From Symsagittifera roscoffensis (lineage: Eukaryota > Xenacoelomorpha > Acoela > Convolutidae), in assembly GCF_963678635.1 (NCBI RefSeq), contig NC_087063.1, positions 3,198,580-3,262,579 on the forward strand: a DNA stretch of 64,000 nucleotides, in the 5' to 3' direction. How positions within the stretch are numbered: position 1 is the stretch's first letter; every line of letters begins with the position of its first letter. Position numbers and translations under genes: made by a program. Under the pieces are notes generated by a model, which did not search any database, was not told the origin of the DNA, and worked only from the letters and a program-made list of their open reading frames with translations. Positions 11,801 to 26,800 of the stretch are shown one piece after another.

Positions 11801-14800
11801 GCAATTCTCGGTCTACCAATTTTCAAAAAAATATATGACTTGAAACTGTTTTTTGGACTGTTTTTTATAAATTGCTTTGTACAGTGACAATAATTATATC
11901 ATAAGTTATGTTTGAAAGTGACAACTAAAAATTTACCAACGTTTTTTTACACTTTTTAATTTACCTGTCCGATTTAACTTGTATCTGTATCTACGAACAG
12001 AGTTGGTTCAGTGTTATCTATGTTTGATCCATGCTACAGTACTGAATTTACTACATTTGCTTGAGAATGTTGGAGCAGGTGCTAGGGAGTTTAGCAGACC
12101 GGTTTTTCAACAGACCAATCTTTAAGCAGACTCAGAACGATTAGCAAGTCACAACGCTAACGTCAAACGCGGCATTTCCTATTAGTGTCAGCTTGCTCCG
12201 CTGCGCTTCCATTCGGCTCGAGTTTAAATGTGGTGCCGGATATCAAGCCGACGGGACTTCAAGCCGAATTGTAAAATTAGGGACTTCAAGCCGAATAATT
12301 CCTTATAAAGTCGTGAAATATGAACCATTTGAAAACTTTTTTGAAGAACTTCTGAATTTCATGATCTTTCTTCACTAGTTACTGGCGTTTGCATATAATT
12401 TAAGCTTCCAAATGATGTTCCGGAAAGTTGAAAAGTAAAACATGGTTGAAGGCATTTTTCATGTTTGTAATTTTTGCATTTCAAAAACCGGCTGATGTTA
12501 TTAACGGATGCGAATCACAAGTGGTGCATTGTCATGAATAACGCTTATTATGGACTAAACTTGCCAAAATTTTAGAAAAGCATCATTTTGCAGATGATAA
12601 AATAGCGTTTTGGGGTGCTTGTAAAGTTTTAATTTCGGCTTGAAGTCCATTCGACTTGAAGTCCCGTTGGCTTGTTGTTCTAGACCCGTTTAAATGTGCG
12701 TCTAAATCTTTGTATTGTCGCTAAGTTAGGCTATTGTGTTTTTGAAGTTGATAGTTTTGTTGACAAATTGTGGGATAATTGTTTTATTGAGGCTGTCAAT
12801 CAATCATACATCAATTATTGAGACTAGAATTTCAAAAAATGTTTCAAAAAATTTCTAAAATATTTAAGAAACAGGTGCGGTTTTTTTCCGTTTTGCAAAC
12901 GTATTTACAAGAAGGCGAAGAATTGAGTATTTACAACTGTAAAATTTGGTTTTACAGTTCAGTTACTTTTTTTCCAGCTATTAACGGCTAATCAGGGGGG
13001 TGAAAAATCGATAATTGCATATCCGATAAATCGCGATACATTATCTCGAAATATCTATCGACTGGAACCTCGATATTTTACCTAATACCAAATTTCGAGC
13101 AATCAAACCAATCAGAAGCTGTGCACGCAAACAAACTTAATGTAGCGATTGATATATTCACAAGATGTGTCACACTTGTGCTTTTGTTAAACCACCAGTT
13201 GTCATGATCAAAGCAATCGCACTGTTCTATTTTGCTGAGAGCACTTCCAATTCATGTGACAAGTACTATAAATGCAAAAAACACTCCACTATTCGCAAGT
13301 GCCAAAAAGAGCCGGAATATCAAAGTTAATGTCGCATATTCGTTCGGCTCATCCGAACTTCAAGCAAAATTTTTGCCAGAAGCAGCGGCTTGTAGAGATT
13401 AGTTTTACCAACCAGAAAACGGCAAACCTGTTTGGATGGTTGGACTGGATTATCATGGACGACCATCCAATTTTCGTTGGAACAGAAAATTGAAAACAGG
13501 TGGAGTGTAGTGGAATGTTGACTCCCGTCACCGCCAAACCAAGTAGTCAAATCAACTATCAACCTAGTCTCGTATAACATTCGCAGTTTACTACATCTGT
13601 CAAGGCGAATGCTATTTGCCAACGCCATAATGACTCGCCAGGTTACTATGTTTGCCTTGACCGAAACATGGCTCACTGATTCCGTTACGGATGCCGCCAT
13701 ATTTCTTCCTGGTTATCGTATCTTCAGACGTGACCGTGATCACCGTCATACTGGCAGTAGCCGTCATGTGGGTGTCCTAATCAGCATTGCTGACTGGGTA
13801 AAAGCGGACGTTGTGCAACTCTCTCGCCAGTACAACAATTGTGTATCCGTTATGTGTAGTGTCGTTGCGGTCAACTTCATTGTTTGCTGTATTTACAACC
13901 CTCCATCCACCAGCCTTTACCACTGGTCACTAGCCGACTTCTCTTCATTAGTCCCGACTTGGCAAGGGCTCAATCCACTCTGACTTGCTCATTCACAATA
14001 ATATGTGGCGACATCAACTTCACGTCCACTAACTGGATTGCGATGTCTTCTGCGAACACCTATGAATATAAAATACTGAAAATCCTTTCCCAATACAACT
14101 TTGAACAGCTGCTCGGCGCCAACTTCGACGTTATCCTGTGCAATGCAGACAGCTTTGTTCTAAATTGCTGCCGTGATAAATCGTTATCCGACTCTCTGCA
14201 AACCATGGGCCGGGCTCTCTCTGACCATCAACCTTATTGCATTGAACTCGATCTTTCCATAACAGCTATTAACCGACCTTCTAGCACCCAGTTCAGTTAC
14301 TCCAGAGTCGACTGGGAAGAAATGGCTAATTACTTCCGAACCCACAAGTTTTCTCCTTATTGCTACAGTAGTGTGGACGTCCTTACATGCTCCTGGTACA
14401 AATGGATAAACGACGGTATCGCACGGCATGTTCCAAAAAGAACGAAGCACCGCCGTAATCTTCCTCCGTGGACCTCACAAGCGACGTCCAACCTCATCAA
14501 AATTGCAAATATTCGCCGGAAGCATGTGGACTATTCTAACCCGACCACGTTGTGCAATGCATAGGTCTCGGCAATGAATGCTCTCAACGACGATAAACAA
14601 CAGTATGAGTGTGACGTATTCTCTAGCCGAAACTTCGGAGACCTATATCGGTACTTCAAATCTGTTAAAGGTTCTTCAACTCTGCCTGACAAAATGCATT
14701 GGAACCAGCTGGAAGCTGCTACGGACATTGATAAGGCTGATTTATTCAACAAATACTTCGCTTCCGTATATAATCCTCTGTCGCACGATTCTTCTCCTCT

Positions 14801-17800
14801 TCCAGACAAACAGTCACATTCGACAATTCACCATATCACAATCACGAATGAAGCCATTGAGCATATCTGCGCGAAGATGAAAATCTCAGTCTCTACAGGC
14901 CCGGACAATCTTCCAAACTGCATTTTCAAACATCTGTACCAGGTCATATCACCGTCGCTGCTGCTTCTCTTCAAAACATGTACGTGCAAGGGTCTTTTCC
15001 CCAGTGTCTGGAAGGAATCTGTGATCGTTCCAATCTTCAAAGATGGTAACAAATCCTTGGTTTCCTGTTACCGACGGATATCACTGCTACCTGCGGCCAG
15101 TAAAATATTTGAGCGTGTAATATTCAATAAGCTGTACGATTTTGTGAGTCCTAAGCTCTCATCGAATCAATTTGGATACCTGCGAAATCAGTCTGCTGTT
15201 TTGCAGCTCCTTCAGTACCTCGACAATCTGTATGATAAATACGATGATTTGAGCGTCAATGAATTACTGAAGTTGTACGTGGACTTTGAGAAAGCTTTCG
15301 ATCGTGTATCACACTCTGTACTTATTCGCAAGCTTCACCAAATCGGTGTAAAAGGAAAGCTACTCTCCCTTGTCGCAAGCTTCCTGATTGGTCGTTCCCA
15401 AAGGGTTAGAGTTGGCGAGAAACTTTCACAGGCGTTGCTTATTACAAGTGGTGTTCCCCAAGGCTCCATACTTGGACCTTTATTGTTTCTCATTTATTTG
15501 AACGATTTGCTTACCGCCTTAACCTGCCTCAATTCTGCCTTCGCAGACGATATCAAACTCTGGTCAACGTCATTCCCGGATCTGTCAAATGATGCGAATA
15601 CTATCATTCGTTGGTGCGCTGATAACTACATGTCAATTAATCCAACCAAGAGCAAGACGATTTGGTTTCGCGGTACACCTCGAGACGTACACTGCAGTAA
15701 TCTTACCATTCATCGCGATAGTAAAGAACGCGATCTCGGCGTCTTCATCACTGACACACTGACATGGTCACATCACACCAATTTTCGGGTCTCCAAAGCT
15801 TCAAAAAGTCTGCTTCTTATCAAGCGCAACACATCTGACTCTTGTGCCTCCTTCACTAAACCTCATGCTTATTGTGGGTTTATCGTCCCAGTCCTTCTAT
15901 ATGGGTCGCCAGTATATTGTGCTAATCGCTCTGAACTGAAGAATCTTGAGCAAGCAACCAAATTGATTTTAAATTTTACACCTCTACCCTATAAGCAAAG
16001 ATTGGCTCAGCTCGCTCTTCTGCCTATTTGTCTATACATTGAACTTCATGATCTCTTACTCTTTTCTTCAATATTAAATGGAAAATACGATTATGACTCG
16101 TCTTCACATGTACGCTTCTCTGCTCCATCGACTACCAGGAGTACTACTACTGTTGCCTTTCATGTCAAGAATTACCGGTATACCAAATGCGAAAACAACT
16201 TCTGGAACAGGTGTTCACGATTAGCGATTTTTATTGACCCGATCGTCAACTTCCATCAGCCCGCTGGTCTGAAACAGCGCCTCACTCGACTGTACAAGAA
16301 CTTCGCGACTGACGTCTATGACACAGACAACTTGTGCACTTGGAAGATGCACTGTCGATGCTCAAATTGCCGAAACTCTCCCTCGCTTAGATTCCGACTG
16401 TTATCGGGTTGAAACATACCCTTGAGACTTTAGTCTCTAAATCCCATTATTATGATTATTATTATTATTACTGTTTGCGAGAGTGGGAACACTCGCAGGT
16501 TTTCGAAATAGAAGCAAAGATGTAGCAAAATTTTCACAAAATACAAAAACTTATTTACAAGAGAAGTGGAAAAACAAATTGAAGTAGAGTTACCCCGGGA
16601 TGACCAAAAATACTAGTCATACAATTTCCATATATGGAAAAAGGCTAGTAAAAAACACAAAAACAATTTTGGGGGCAATTTCAAAAAAACTTAGAAAAAT
16701 TTTTGTCGTCGCCATCAAAAAAATGCCTGTCATACATCTTCCTTATATGGAAATTGTATGACTAGTGTTTTTTTTCAGAAAACAAAAATAAAAAAAATCA
16801 AAGCTTTCAGTCGTAGCAGCCCAAAAAACGCTTTAATGTTTTGCCAGCAGCTGAATTGATTGCTAAAAGCTTTTTTTCACAAAAAAAAAATTTTTTTTTT
16901 TAAATTTTTATCATACAATTTCCATATATGGAAATTGTATGGCTAGCAGTTTTTTTCATACCATTTTTTTCCTTTTTTATGAAGAGATACCAATTTCGAT
17001 ACCAAAACAACTATAAAATACCTTTGAAATGAGATTAAACTCATTTTGCAAAAACGTATGAAATTTGTAGGTTTAGCATTTTTCCATAGACTAAGTGTAT
17101 GAAGTTGTATGATTAGCATTTTCGGTCTATAGAGGTCAACCCGGGACCCGAGCATTTGGACTTGTTATTGACGGGTAGACATCACATAACGCGCACTACT
17201 TAGCCATGTTTGCATCTTTTATAAACAAGAAGAATGAAAAGCAATATAGAAGCGAAAGACAAATAAAATACGTTTTCTATCTCTATTTTTTGATATAGGG
17301 GTGCCGACTGTCCCAAGTTTGAATTATGATGGACAATGCTAAGCAATCTCTAGTTTGCATTGGGGTATCATAACATTGTATATGTTTTTTATCGTGTTAA
17401 ACAATCTTGGATGGACGACCACTTATTCACTTTAAAAAGACAAATTTATTGTTAAGCGTTGCGCTCCATAACCCCTCAACCATTGCGCTTAATTTCAGCT
17501 ACAACATTGCATTAAGTATTCTGTCAATCATTTAATATATTGGTTTCTGATAATCGCAATTATCGGATAATCTATCAAGAGGGTTCAATGTATCGCGATA
17601 TTCTATCGACATCGAATTATCTATCGTCGATACGATACTTCACACCCCAGTGGCTAAATCTTACAGCCAAAAACATAGTTCAGTTAGGTTCCTCCGACTC
17701 CCTAAAATTAATTATCCAGAGAAGTTTTTGATGAAAATTCTAAAAAAAAAAAGTTAACAAAAAATTAAAACATTCAATTGTTAATGTTTCATTAGCCAAT

Positions 17801-20800
17801 TTTCAATTGCTCTTCTTTGATGTTGTGGCCAGACTGCTTTGTGCAAATTGAACAGCCTTGTTTTGTATGACTTCATAACTGCTCGAGAAAATAAAAACTT
17901 TTCAGCGAGAAGTAAATTATAGGCGTAAAATTAGTCCTAAAAATACTTCTCGACCCGTTTTACATGCAAAGTCATATGATATCAGAAAAGGACTTTGACA
18001 CGAGTATTTTTTGAACTTTACCTTGTAGTCGTCGCTGCCCATATCCACGAAGATTTCCTCGGGGTCGACGTCGTAGAATCCGAGTCCGGGTCTCACCAGC
18101 ATCACCAGGTCTCGCAGCAATTTCTCCTCCTTCTCTGCACGAAGGGGGTTAGTCCGAGTTAGATTAGTTATTGGTTAGTTAAGACAATTAAAATTTTATA
18201 AATATCGTCGTTACAAACAGTTGATTCACAAACAACCTTGTATATGGCGTTAGAATGGACATTAACTAGTCCGATTTAATCAACAAAAATCCAAGCCAGA
18301 CAAAATTCAAGGAGTTTTTAATTAGTTTTATTTGGAAACATTGCTTAGATTGTTTTGAGTTTTGCTTTTTTTAATCTGGATTTTGATCATCTAAATTCGA
18401 TCACTCTTATAATTATGAAAATTATTGTTATAACAAGCATTTTGCTAAATCACAGAATGGTTGAATCTGGATTATCTAATTCCAATCGTTAAACACCAGA
18501 AGTCAGATCCGTCAAAACCTAATTTTTTTTTGCAAATTAATTCAGGTTCGTTTCTTTGTCGTTTTGTACTTACCATCGCGGGGTCTCAAATATGCTTTGC
18601 CAGTCTCTGGATCTACATACAGCTCAAACCCAAGTCCCACTCCTAAAATTTGAGCATTTCATTACAAATACAAGAGTGTAACCAATCATGTACACGTTTC
18701 TTTTCCAGCTGTCGAAATTTGAAAAAGACGAAATGAGTCTGAAAAAAAACTCACCCGAGCGCAAATATTTTGTTACTTTCGTGACATAAGTCGGAACAAC
18801 AACAAAAATAAAATGTTTTCAGGCAAATCAATTGTGGGTTATTAATAAAAATTACAAACCAGGCCAACAATTTTACTGCCTAGGATAACACCATTGAAGC
18901 TGCAGGTCAGTCAGTTCACAGCTGTCTCAAAGCGGAAGTTTATTTAGTAAGTTTTTGGTACTTGGCGAGAAAAACATTTACAGAATTGAAATTATTTGAA
19001 ACTTAAGCTCAGGACTACAATACCTTTTGCATGATGTAAAAAGAATTGTAAAAAACGGCTAGTTAAAAAGTAGAATTTTGTTTGAAGAAAAAAGCTCACC
19101 CCGAGCATATTTAATCCGTTACTTTTGTTACAAAAGTCGGAACAACAATAAGAAAATGTTTTCAGGCAAATCCATTGTGGGTAATCAATAAAATTACAAA
19201 CCAGGTCAACAATTTTACTGCCTAGGATAACACCATTGAAGCTGCAGGTCAGTCAGTTCACAGCTGTCTCAAAGCGGAAGTTTATTTAGTAAGTTTTTGG
19301 TACTTGGCGAGAAAAACATTTACAGAATTGAAATTATTTGAAACTTAAGCTCAGGACTACAATACCTTTTGCATGATATAAAAAGAATTGTAAAAAACGG
19401 CTAGTTAAAAAGTAGAATTTTGTTTGAAGAAAAAAGCTCACCCCGAGCATATTTAATCCGTTACTTTTGTTACAAAAGTCGGAACAACAATAAGAAAATG
19501 TTTTCAGGCAAATCCATTGTGGGTAGTCAATAAAATTACAAACCAGGCCAACAATTTTACTGCTTAGGAGATTACCATTAGACCTACAGATCCAATCACA
19601 GGTGTCTCAGAGCGGAAGTTTATTTAGTAGGTTTGTGGTACTTGGCGAGAAATAAATTCTCAGATTTGAAAAAAATATTATTAACCCAAGCTCAAGACTA
19701 CAATACCTTTTGCATGATATAAAAAGAATTGTCAGCATCGGCTAGTTAAAAAGTTGAAATTCATCTGAAGATAAAAAACCTCCCCGAGCACATATATTCC
19801 GTTACTTTAGTTACGAAAGTCGGAACAGCAATAATTTTCGTTGTTGAAATAAGTTCAACTATAACATCGAACATACCATTAAAAGACATAAAAACATATG
19901 CTCTGAGACATATATTAGCATCCAATAGTTTTAGGGGCGGCAGTTTTAGTTCGCGTTTTTTTAAATATAGCTTTTGAGCCTTTTCATTTTGCAAAAAACT
20001 GTATTTTATTAATGTGCGGGTGAATTGATCAAAATCAATAGTATGTCAAGGGCGATATTGATTATTTGCGTTTCACGCGAATTTTTGAAAAAAAAACAGG
20101 CCAAAAAGAGTTTTTTTGGCACTTTTTGGAGTTTTGATCAAAAATTTACATTTTTTTGCCCCCCCCCCCTTCTCTCAAAGTTAGTATTTATTGACAATCC
20201 TGTGCAATCTTCTATAGATGAGGTCTAATTTGGGTTGAAACATTGGAAATTGCAAGCAACTAAGAGCAAAACTGACATTAATGATATTAATGAAGTGAAA
20301 TGGTTCTTAAACATAATTGAGATTGCATGGCACAGCAGATTGGTTATCTTTTCGACCATGCGGGCAAACCTGCAGAGTGGTTGGTTATCTTTTCGAAGTC
20401 GGGTTCAATCAAATACTTTATCATTTTTATTGAAGGCGTGTTTGTGTTGGTCAGTTCAGTTAAACCATCACGGTTGGGAGTTACTACTTAACCAAATCGA
20501 CAAAGTCAAGTCGTGATCAAACAGATTTGAAAAGATAACATCATTTCGTAGCGTTATTTGATTGTTAATGCCATATTGTTTTGGCAATATCATTTTTTCG
20601 GCCAGTTATTTAATCTAAAAGTGCTCAGCTTGGCAGCGGAAATAATTTTTTCACTCAATTCAACTCGTAAAATCTGCGTCAAAAATCTTAAGAATTGTAA
20701 AAAAAATGTGACGCTAAAGAATAGCCAAAAATAGGTTTTGACCGATTAATAAGGTCACCGATATTGCTGAGGGTCACAAATTTTTCGTCTTTAACTATAA

Positions 20801-23800
20801 GAAGTCAACAACCAGTTATTTAAACAACAACAGTAGCAGAAAAAAACGACAATTATGCTCAAGCCGTTACACTGTATATGCCAAACATCAGCAAAGCTCG
20901 CTTTATTATTCAAATACTTCTTTAATGCTGACGCATAACTGTGTTTATGAAGAAAGAAATCTACTTTAACTACAAAAAAATTGACAGCCTAGCCATGTTT
21001 TAAATTATCTAAACGCCAAATATGATTTAGCTATTATTTTGTGTCAGAGTGATAGTTGATAATGTTGAATGGTGTATACGTTTTAATACATCGAAACCAC
21101 TGGCTTACTACATTTTTTTCGGTTCTTGCATATAAATATGAAATTTTCTCAAATTTGAAAAATCATTATGGAAAGTCATATCGTTACTGTTTCGACACCT
21201 GCTGGATATATCAAAGGATCCGTGAAAACAACACGATATGGAAGCGTTGCTAATCAGTTCCTGGGAGTCCCTTATGTACAAAACCAGCCAGTTGGTCAAT
21301 ACAGATTCAAAAAGTGTGATTTGTTAACCAAACTACCAGAAGAGAGTTTCGAAGCAGTTTCATTTGGAAATGCTGCTATTCAAGTAAGCAATTTTTGTTT
21401 GCAAACTTATGTTTGAACTTCCCACTCAATCCATCGAAAATTGTCATATGACGGCAAAAATGAAAAATCTGACTTTTAGCCGCCTGGATTTACCAATCCA
21501 GACATTCAGAAAAACGAGGATTGTCTATCTATCAATATATGGACTCCAAAAATGAAACCAGAAAATCAACAAAACGCCACAGTGAATCCAAAACTGCGTC
21601 CAGTATTTGTTTTTATCCATGGAGGAGCCTTTCAAGGAGGCACAGCTTCGGACAGAATTTACAATGGAGCTAATTTAAGTGCCAGCCAAGATATTGTAGT
21701 TGTGACTTTCAACTACCGTCTCGGAGTTCTCGGATTCCTCAATTTGCCCGGGGTAGTGGAGCCTAATCTGGGTTTGAGGGACCAGGAAGTTGCTCTTCAG
21801 TGGGTGGACTCCTATATTGAGTGCTTTGGAGGGAACCCAAATAATATCACACTTTGGTTAGTCAAAGTCAAAGATTCTTAGTAGATTTTTTATTAGCATG
21901 TAATTATGCACCGTAATGACATTCAACAAATAATGGCTTTTGTATCCACATTCAAAAAAACCCAGAAATCATACAAAAAATTTGGAAAACTCTAGATACA
22001 TTTTAAAAAATTCGAAGCGATTTTGACAAAAACAAAAAATTAAATTTCATGTTTACTCAGATGTGAATAAAGATTAGTCAATTTTAGTGGCCATAGCGCT
22101 GGATCAGTGTCGGTGGCCTATCACTCTATCAACCCAAACTCTCACTTCAACTTCGAAAGAATCATTTTGATGAGTGGAGGTTGGTAAAGCATATAGAAAC
22201 CATTAAGAGTAGACGATTGAAAAAAGAACTTTTTAGTCAAAAAATTAAACGTTTTTCGTCATTTTTTCGGAAAAACGAAGCGGATTGATAATTTGTAATG
22301 ATAAAAAACTGAAATATGGTATTACGCTAGCAATACTATGGATGCCGGACAAAACGCTTGCTAGTAATATAGGGCTCTTTCTACTTTCTATCTTAGAAAG
22401 TAACTTTAAAATTCGCTGGAAATATTTTATTAGAAAAGAAGTTAGTATTAATTTACTGCAAGTTGCCTTTAGACTCGATATTTATTTTAAGGGTGAGATT
22501 TGAGATATTTTGACTGAGAATGGATAGTAATGTATAGAGAAGGGTTGGGGTGGTTGAAGAGAAAATTGTTGGAATGAATTTCGGTAGTTTTTAGCTTCTG
22601 TTTATACTCAACTGGGAAATCTCCCAATTTGTCGTAGCAAATAAGAAGTTATCGTGAGTGTTATTCGTGGATTCGTATTTCACGAGATGAGTTGTTCGTA
22701 TATTCGTGATTTACGAGAGGAATCATTATAATTCGTATGTAACGAGAATAGTCGTTTTAATCTCCAATGCTTAAAACGTTATACGAGTTATTCCAGTAGC
22801 TTTTCCATATTTAACATATTTATTTTATAGTGGCGATGCGTCGCGCTTTGTGAGCACAATGAAGTGTATTTTTCTCTTTCAATTTGAAATCAGAACAAGA
22901 CTGCTCGTAACAGGGCGAAGCCTTGAATGTTCCGACTGCCTTTTAAGGTTTATCGAGCACATAAAAAAATTAAATGTAATGAAATAAAATGAAAAAAAAA
23001 ATTTCTTAAATTTGAAATTTTTTTAATGAAATGATCACCCCACACGCCATATAAAGTTTAAAAGAATAAATTTTCCAAACCAATTTGGAATAATTTCAAG
23101 ACGGATTAAATCTCCGCTTACGCGTTAATAGCGCGAAACATATCGAGCGTTAATTGTCCCAAATTGGCCAAAATGGCAATCTTTAAACCCTCATAACTTT
23201 ACGAAAAATGATCACAAGTGAAATATCTTTTCAAATTTAAGCTCAGGACAACAATACCTTTTGAATGATATAAAACAATTTTGTCAAAAATGGCTAGTTA
23301 AAAAGTCGAGATTTGTCTGAAGAAAAAAAAACCCACCCCGAGCAAAAATATTCCGTCACTTTCGTATCGAAAGTCGGAACAACAATGGCTAACACCACTA
23401 CAAATGAAAGCTGATTGTAGTAAGAGCGAGCTATTCACTCTGAGAATTAGTTTTAATTTCAGTCTGAAAAAAGGAAAAATATTCAGACAAAAATTTGTTG
23501 ACATAAAAAACTTCGAAATTTTTTGTAACACCCAAACTTTGATAATAGTTTACTGATTTAGCTTGAAAAACACCATATAGGCCAAATTCTTTTCGTGAAC
23601 GCTCGAAAAAATTCGCAATGATTTTCAAATTGGGGAGTGACATTTACCACATAAGACCGAAAGCCCAAAATTATTGTTTCGGTTTAGTTAGTTTTAGATT
23701 CGGTCATCATGATCCAAATTTCAAATAACGAAAAGCTCAGTTGAACAGGCAGCAGTATTACTGTAAAAATTCTGTTTTAGATGAAAAAGAGCTATTCGAT

Positions 23801-26800
23801 TATCTTTTAAAATATTTAGCTCCGACGTTTTGGTCCACATCAACCCAATCAAACAAGGAAGATTGTGAGAGATCAATAAAATATTCAAACGAGTTCTTGA
23901 TTCAGAACGGTTGGAAGGATCAACAAAACACCACACACGAAGTAGAATTGGTTCAAAAATTTCTTCAAGATCTACATGTCGAGGCTTTCCACAATCAAAA
24001 CGTCAAATCGTCTGGAAAAATTATGAAGTTCATTCCGTTTATGGATTTCGATTTTCAGAGCAATCTGATCAAAATTCAGACAAAATTGAACAAAATTAGG
24101 GAAATTTTGATTACATCAACCCAATCTGAGGGTGATGCATTTCTATGTAACTTTTTAAGAGAAAAAATTAGCGATCGTCTAAATCAAAACGACAGAGAAT
24201 TATACACAGGCTCATTAGCGCGAGTTTTTGAGAGATTTTTACCCAAAGATGCTCAAAATGGCGAGAATTACGAGAAAATTTGTAACTTTTATGAGGGAAA
24301 GAAAGTTCTTTTTGGCGATGTTGAAGAGACATTATTCCACAAATGTGCTTTAGCCGTCGGAAATTATTTGAGCGATTATCCTCTCCTGAAATGCCTCAAA
24401 TTCGTTCTCAAAATGAAATCAGATGCTACAAAAGTATACTTCAAGTTGCACGATTATAAGCAAACGAACGGCCGACTTCCGGATTACTTTAATTGTACAC
24501 ATGGTTATGAAATGCCGCTACTTTTTAACTTCTTGAATGAAAACCACACTCAAAAAGACCAAGACGTAAGCGTAAAAACTATGAATTTAGTCGGTGCATT
24601 GTGCCGATTTGATGAAATTTCATCAGAAGATCGTGAACAATTATTTGGTTCACCTGTTACGCTCAATATCGAAAAACTGCAACCAGAAATCAAAATAAAA
24701 AACTTGAGTATTTCAAAAACCGAAGATGATTTGGTTAAATATGGATCGGGTGACGCAGTTAATCACGAGCTAGCGTATTGGGATATTTTAGAGTTCTGGG
24801 ATGAAATTGCGCCTCTCGACTATTTCAACTAAAGCAGTGTGGTTGACAGTTGAAAAAACGTGCATTCGCTAAACTAATGATGATTGGTTTGATAAAAAGT
24901 TGGAATAAAATTTCTAAATGTCGGTTACCTATGACTGATAGATTATTTTTGCCTAAAATGCACATTTCAACTTACGTTCAATAAAATCTTTTATGTTAAT
25001 GTTTTGGTTAATTGAACGTTTAGTTTTTTTCCTATAATTTTGAGCATTTATTGGTTTTAAGCCTTTTTAAGCCCAGCTTTCTGATGTTGATCACTCTTAA
25101 AACATATGGTAAAACCAAAACCCTATGGTACGTAAGGAAAAATAGGGGTCCGGGGTCGCTAAAAAGGTCCTCAATTTGACTTACCTCCTTTGGGTCTGAC
25201 GATTTTCTTTCCAGTGATCGGATCTATGATAGTCTCCATCTCACATGCCAACTCTAAACGACATGAATTCAATTATATTTTCTGGAAAAAAACACTCAAT
25301 CATTTTTTCTCCAAAAAATTAACATAAGTGTAACAAGTCTAACCAATGAAAAGAAATAAAAATTCTTTTCGGTAATAATTCTCATACTGAAAGTTTTGGA
25401 AGAGCGTTCTGAATCGCAAACTTTTGATGTATCTTTTTGTTAAATACATTTAGGCAAACCTTTGAGGGTTCCGGACTTGGTTCTGACGAACATCTTGCCA
25501 GTGACTGGGTCGATAGTAACCTCCATGTCTTCGTCTAATTCTGAAAAAAACCAACTCAAATTAAATCTTTCGGCCTAATCTAAAAGCAAACAAGACTGCT
25601 CGTATCAGGGCGAAGCCCTGAATGATCCGACTGCCTTTTAAGGTTTATGGAGCAGTAATAACATTAAAAAAATAAATGTAAGAAAAAATAAAATGAAATT
25701 TTTTTTCTCTGAAATTTGAATTTTTTAAATGAAAATCATCCCCCCACACGCCATACAAAGTACAAAAGGTTATATTTTGCTCCTTGTAACAAACCAATTA
25801 TGGCGAATAAGCTTCTTTTAACCAATTTGGAACGATTTCTAAGACGGATTAACTCTCCGCGTACGCGTTAATAGCGCGAAATATATCGCGCGTTAATTGT
25901 CCCAAATTGGCCAAAATGGCAATCTTTAAACCCCCATAACTTTACGAAAAATGATCACAGGTGAAATATCTTTTCAAATTTGAGCTCAGGACAACAATAA
26001 TTTTTGAATGATAAAAAAAATTCCGTCAAAAATGGCTAGTTCAAAAGTCGAAATTTGTCTGAAGAAAAAAAAAACCCACCCCGAGCACAAATATTCCGTT
26101 ACTTTCGTATCGAAAGTCGGAACAATTATCTTCAGGCTAGCAAAGTTAGCATCACTGAATAAGAGTAGCCGGTTGCTTTTCAGGCAGCATAGATAATTTA
26201 AACCCCTTTTTATTCCGACTTTCGACACGAAAGTAACGGAATATTTGTGCTCGGGGTGGGTTTTTTTTTCTTCCGACAAAATTCGACTTTTTAACTAGCC
26301 ATTTTTGACGGAATTTTTTTATATCATTCGAAAGGTATTGTTGTCTTGAGCTCAAATTTGAAAAGATATTTCACTTGTGATCATTTTTCGTAAAGTTATG
26401 GGGGTTTAAAGATTGCCATTTTGGCCAATATGGGACAATTAACGCGCGATATATTTCGCGCTATTAACGCGTAAGCGGAGAGTTAATCCGTCTTATAAAT
26501 CGTTCCAAATTGGTTGAACGAAGCTTATTTGCCATAATTGATTTGTTACAAGGAACGAAATCTATCTTTTTGTACTTTATATGGCGTGTGGGGGGATGAT
26601 TTTTATTAAAAAATTTCAAATTTAAAAAAAATTTCATTTTGTTTTATTACTTTTAATTTTTTTTATAATGTTATTACTGCTCCATAAATCTTAATAGGCA
26701 GTCGGAACATTCAGGGCTTCGCCCTGATACGAGCAGTCTTGTTTTAAATTTAAAGGAAAAAGTTTTCCATGAAGGCCGTTTGTTTGTAAGCGATGCGAAA

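Larger units (their letters stand above)
12993..17650 (+). mobile_element. Degenerate hAT transposon invaded by a LINE and a MITE
   Basis: Left end CAGGGGGGTGAAAAATCG with subterminal ATCGATA/TATCG motifs; right end GATACTTCACACCCCAG is its imperfect inverse. Flanking 8-mers CGGCTAAT and TGGCTAAA agree at 6 of 8, as expected of an old hAT target duplication. Inside are remnants of a BED-finger transposase (13220-13493), a LINE (about 13500-16478) and a palindromic MITE (about 16588-17157). Type II, no longer mobile. Confidence 0.65.

Noticed and set aside
18810-19835. CRISPR-like or satellite array
   Set aside because: Only three long units with no short repeat/spacer organisation, in a eukaryotic intron.
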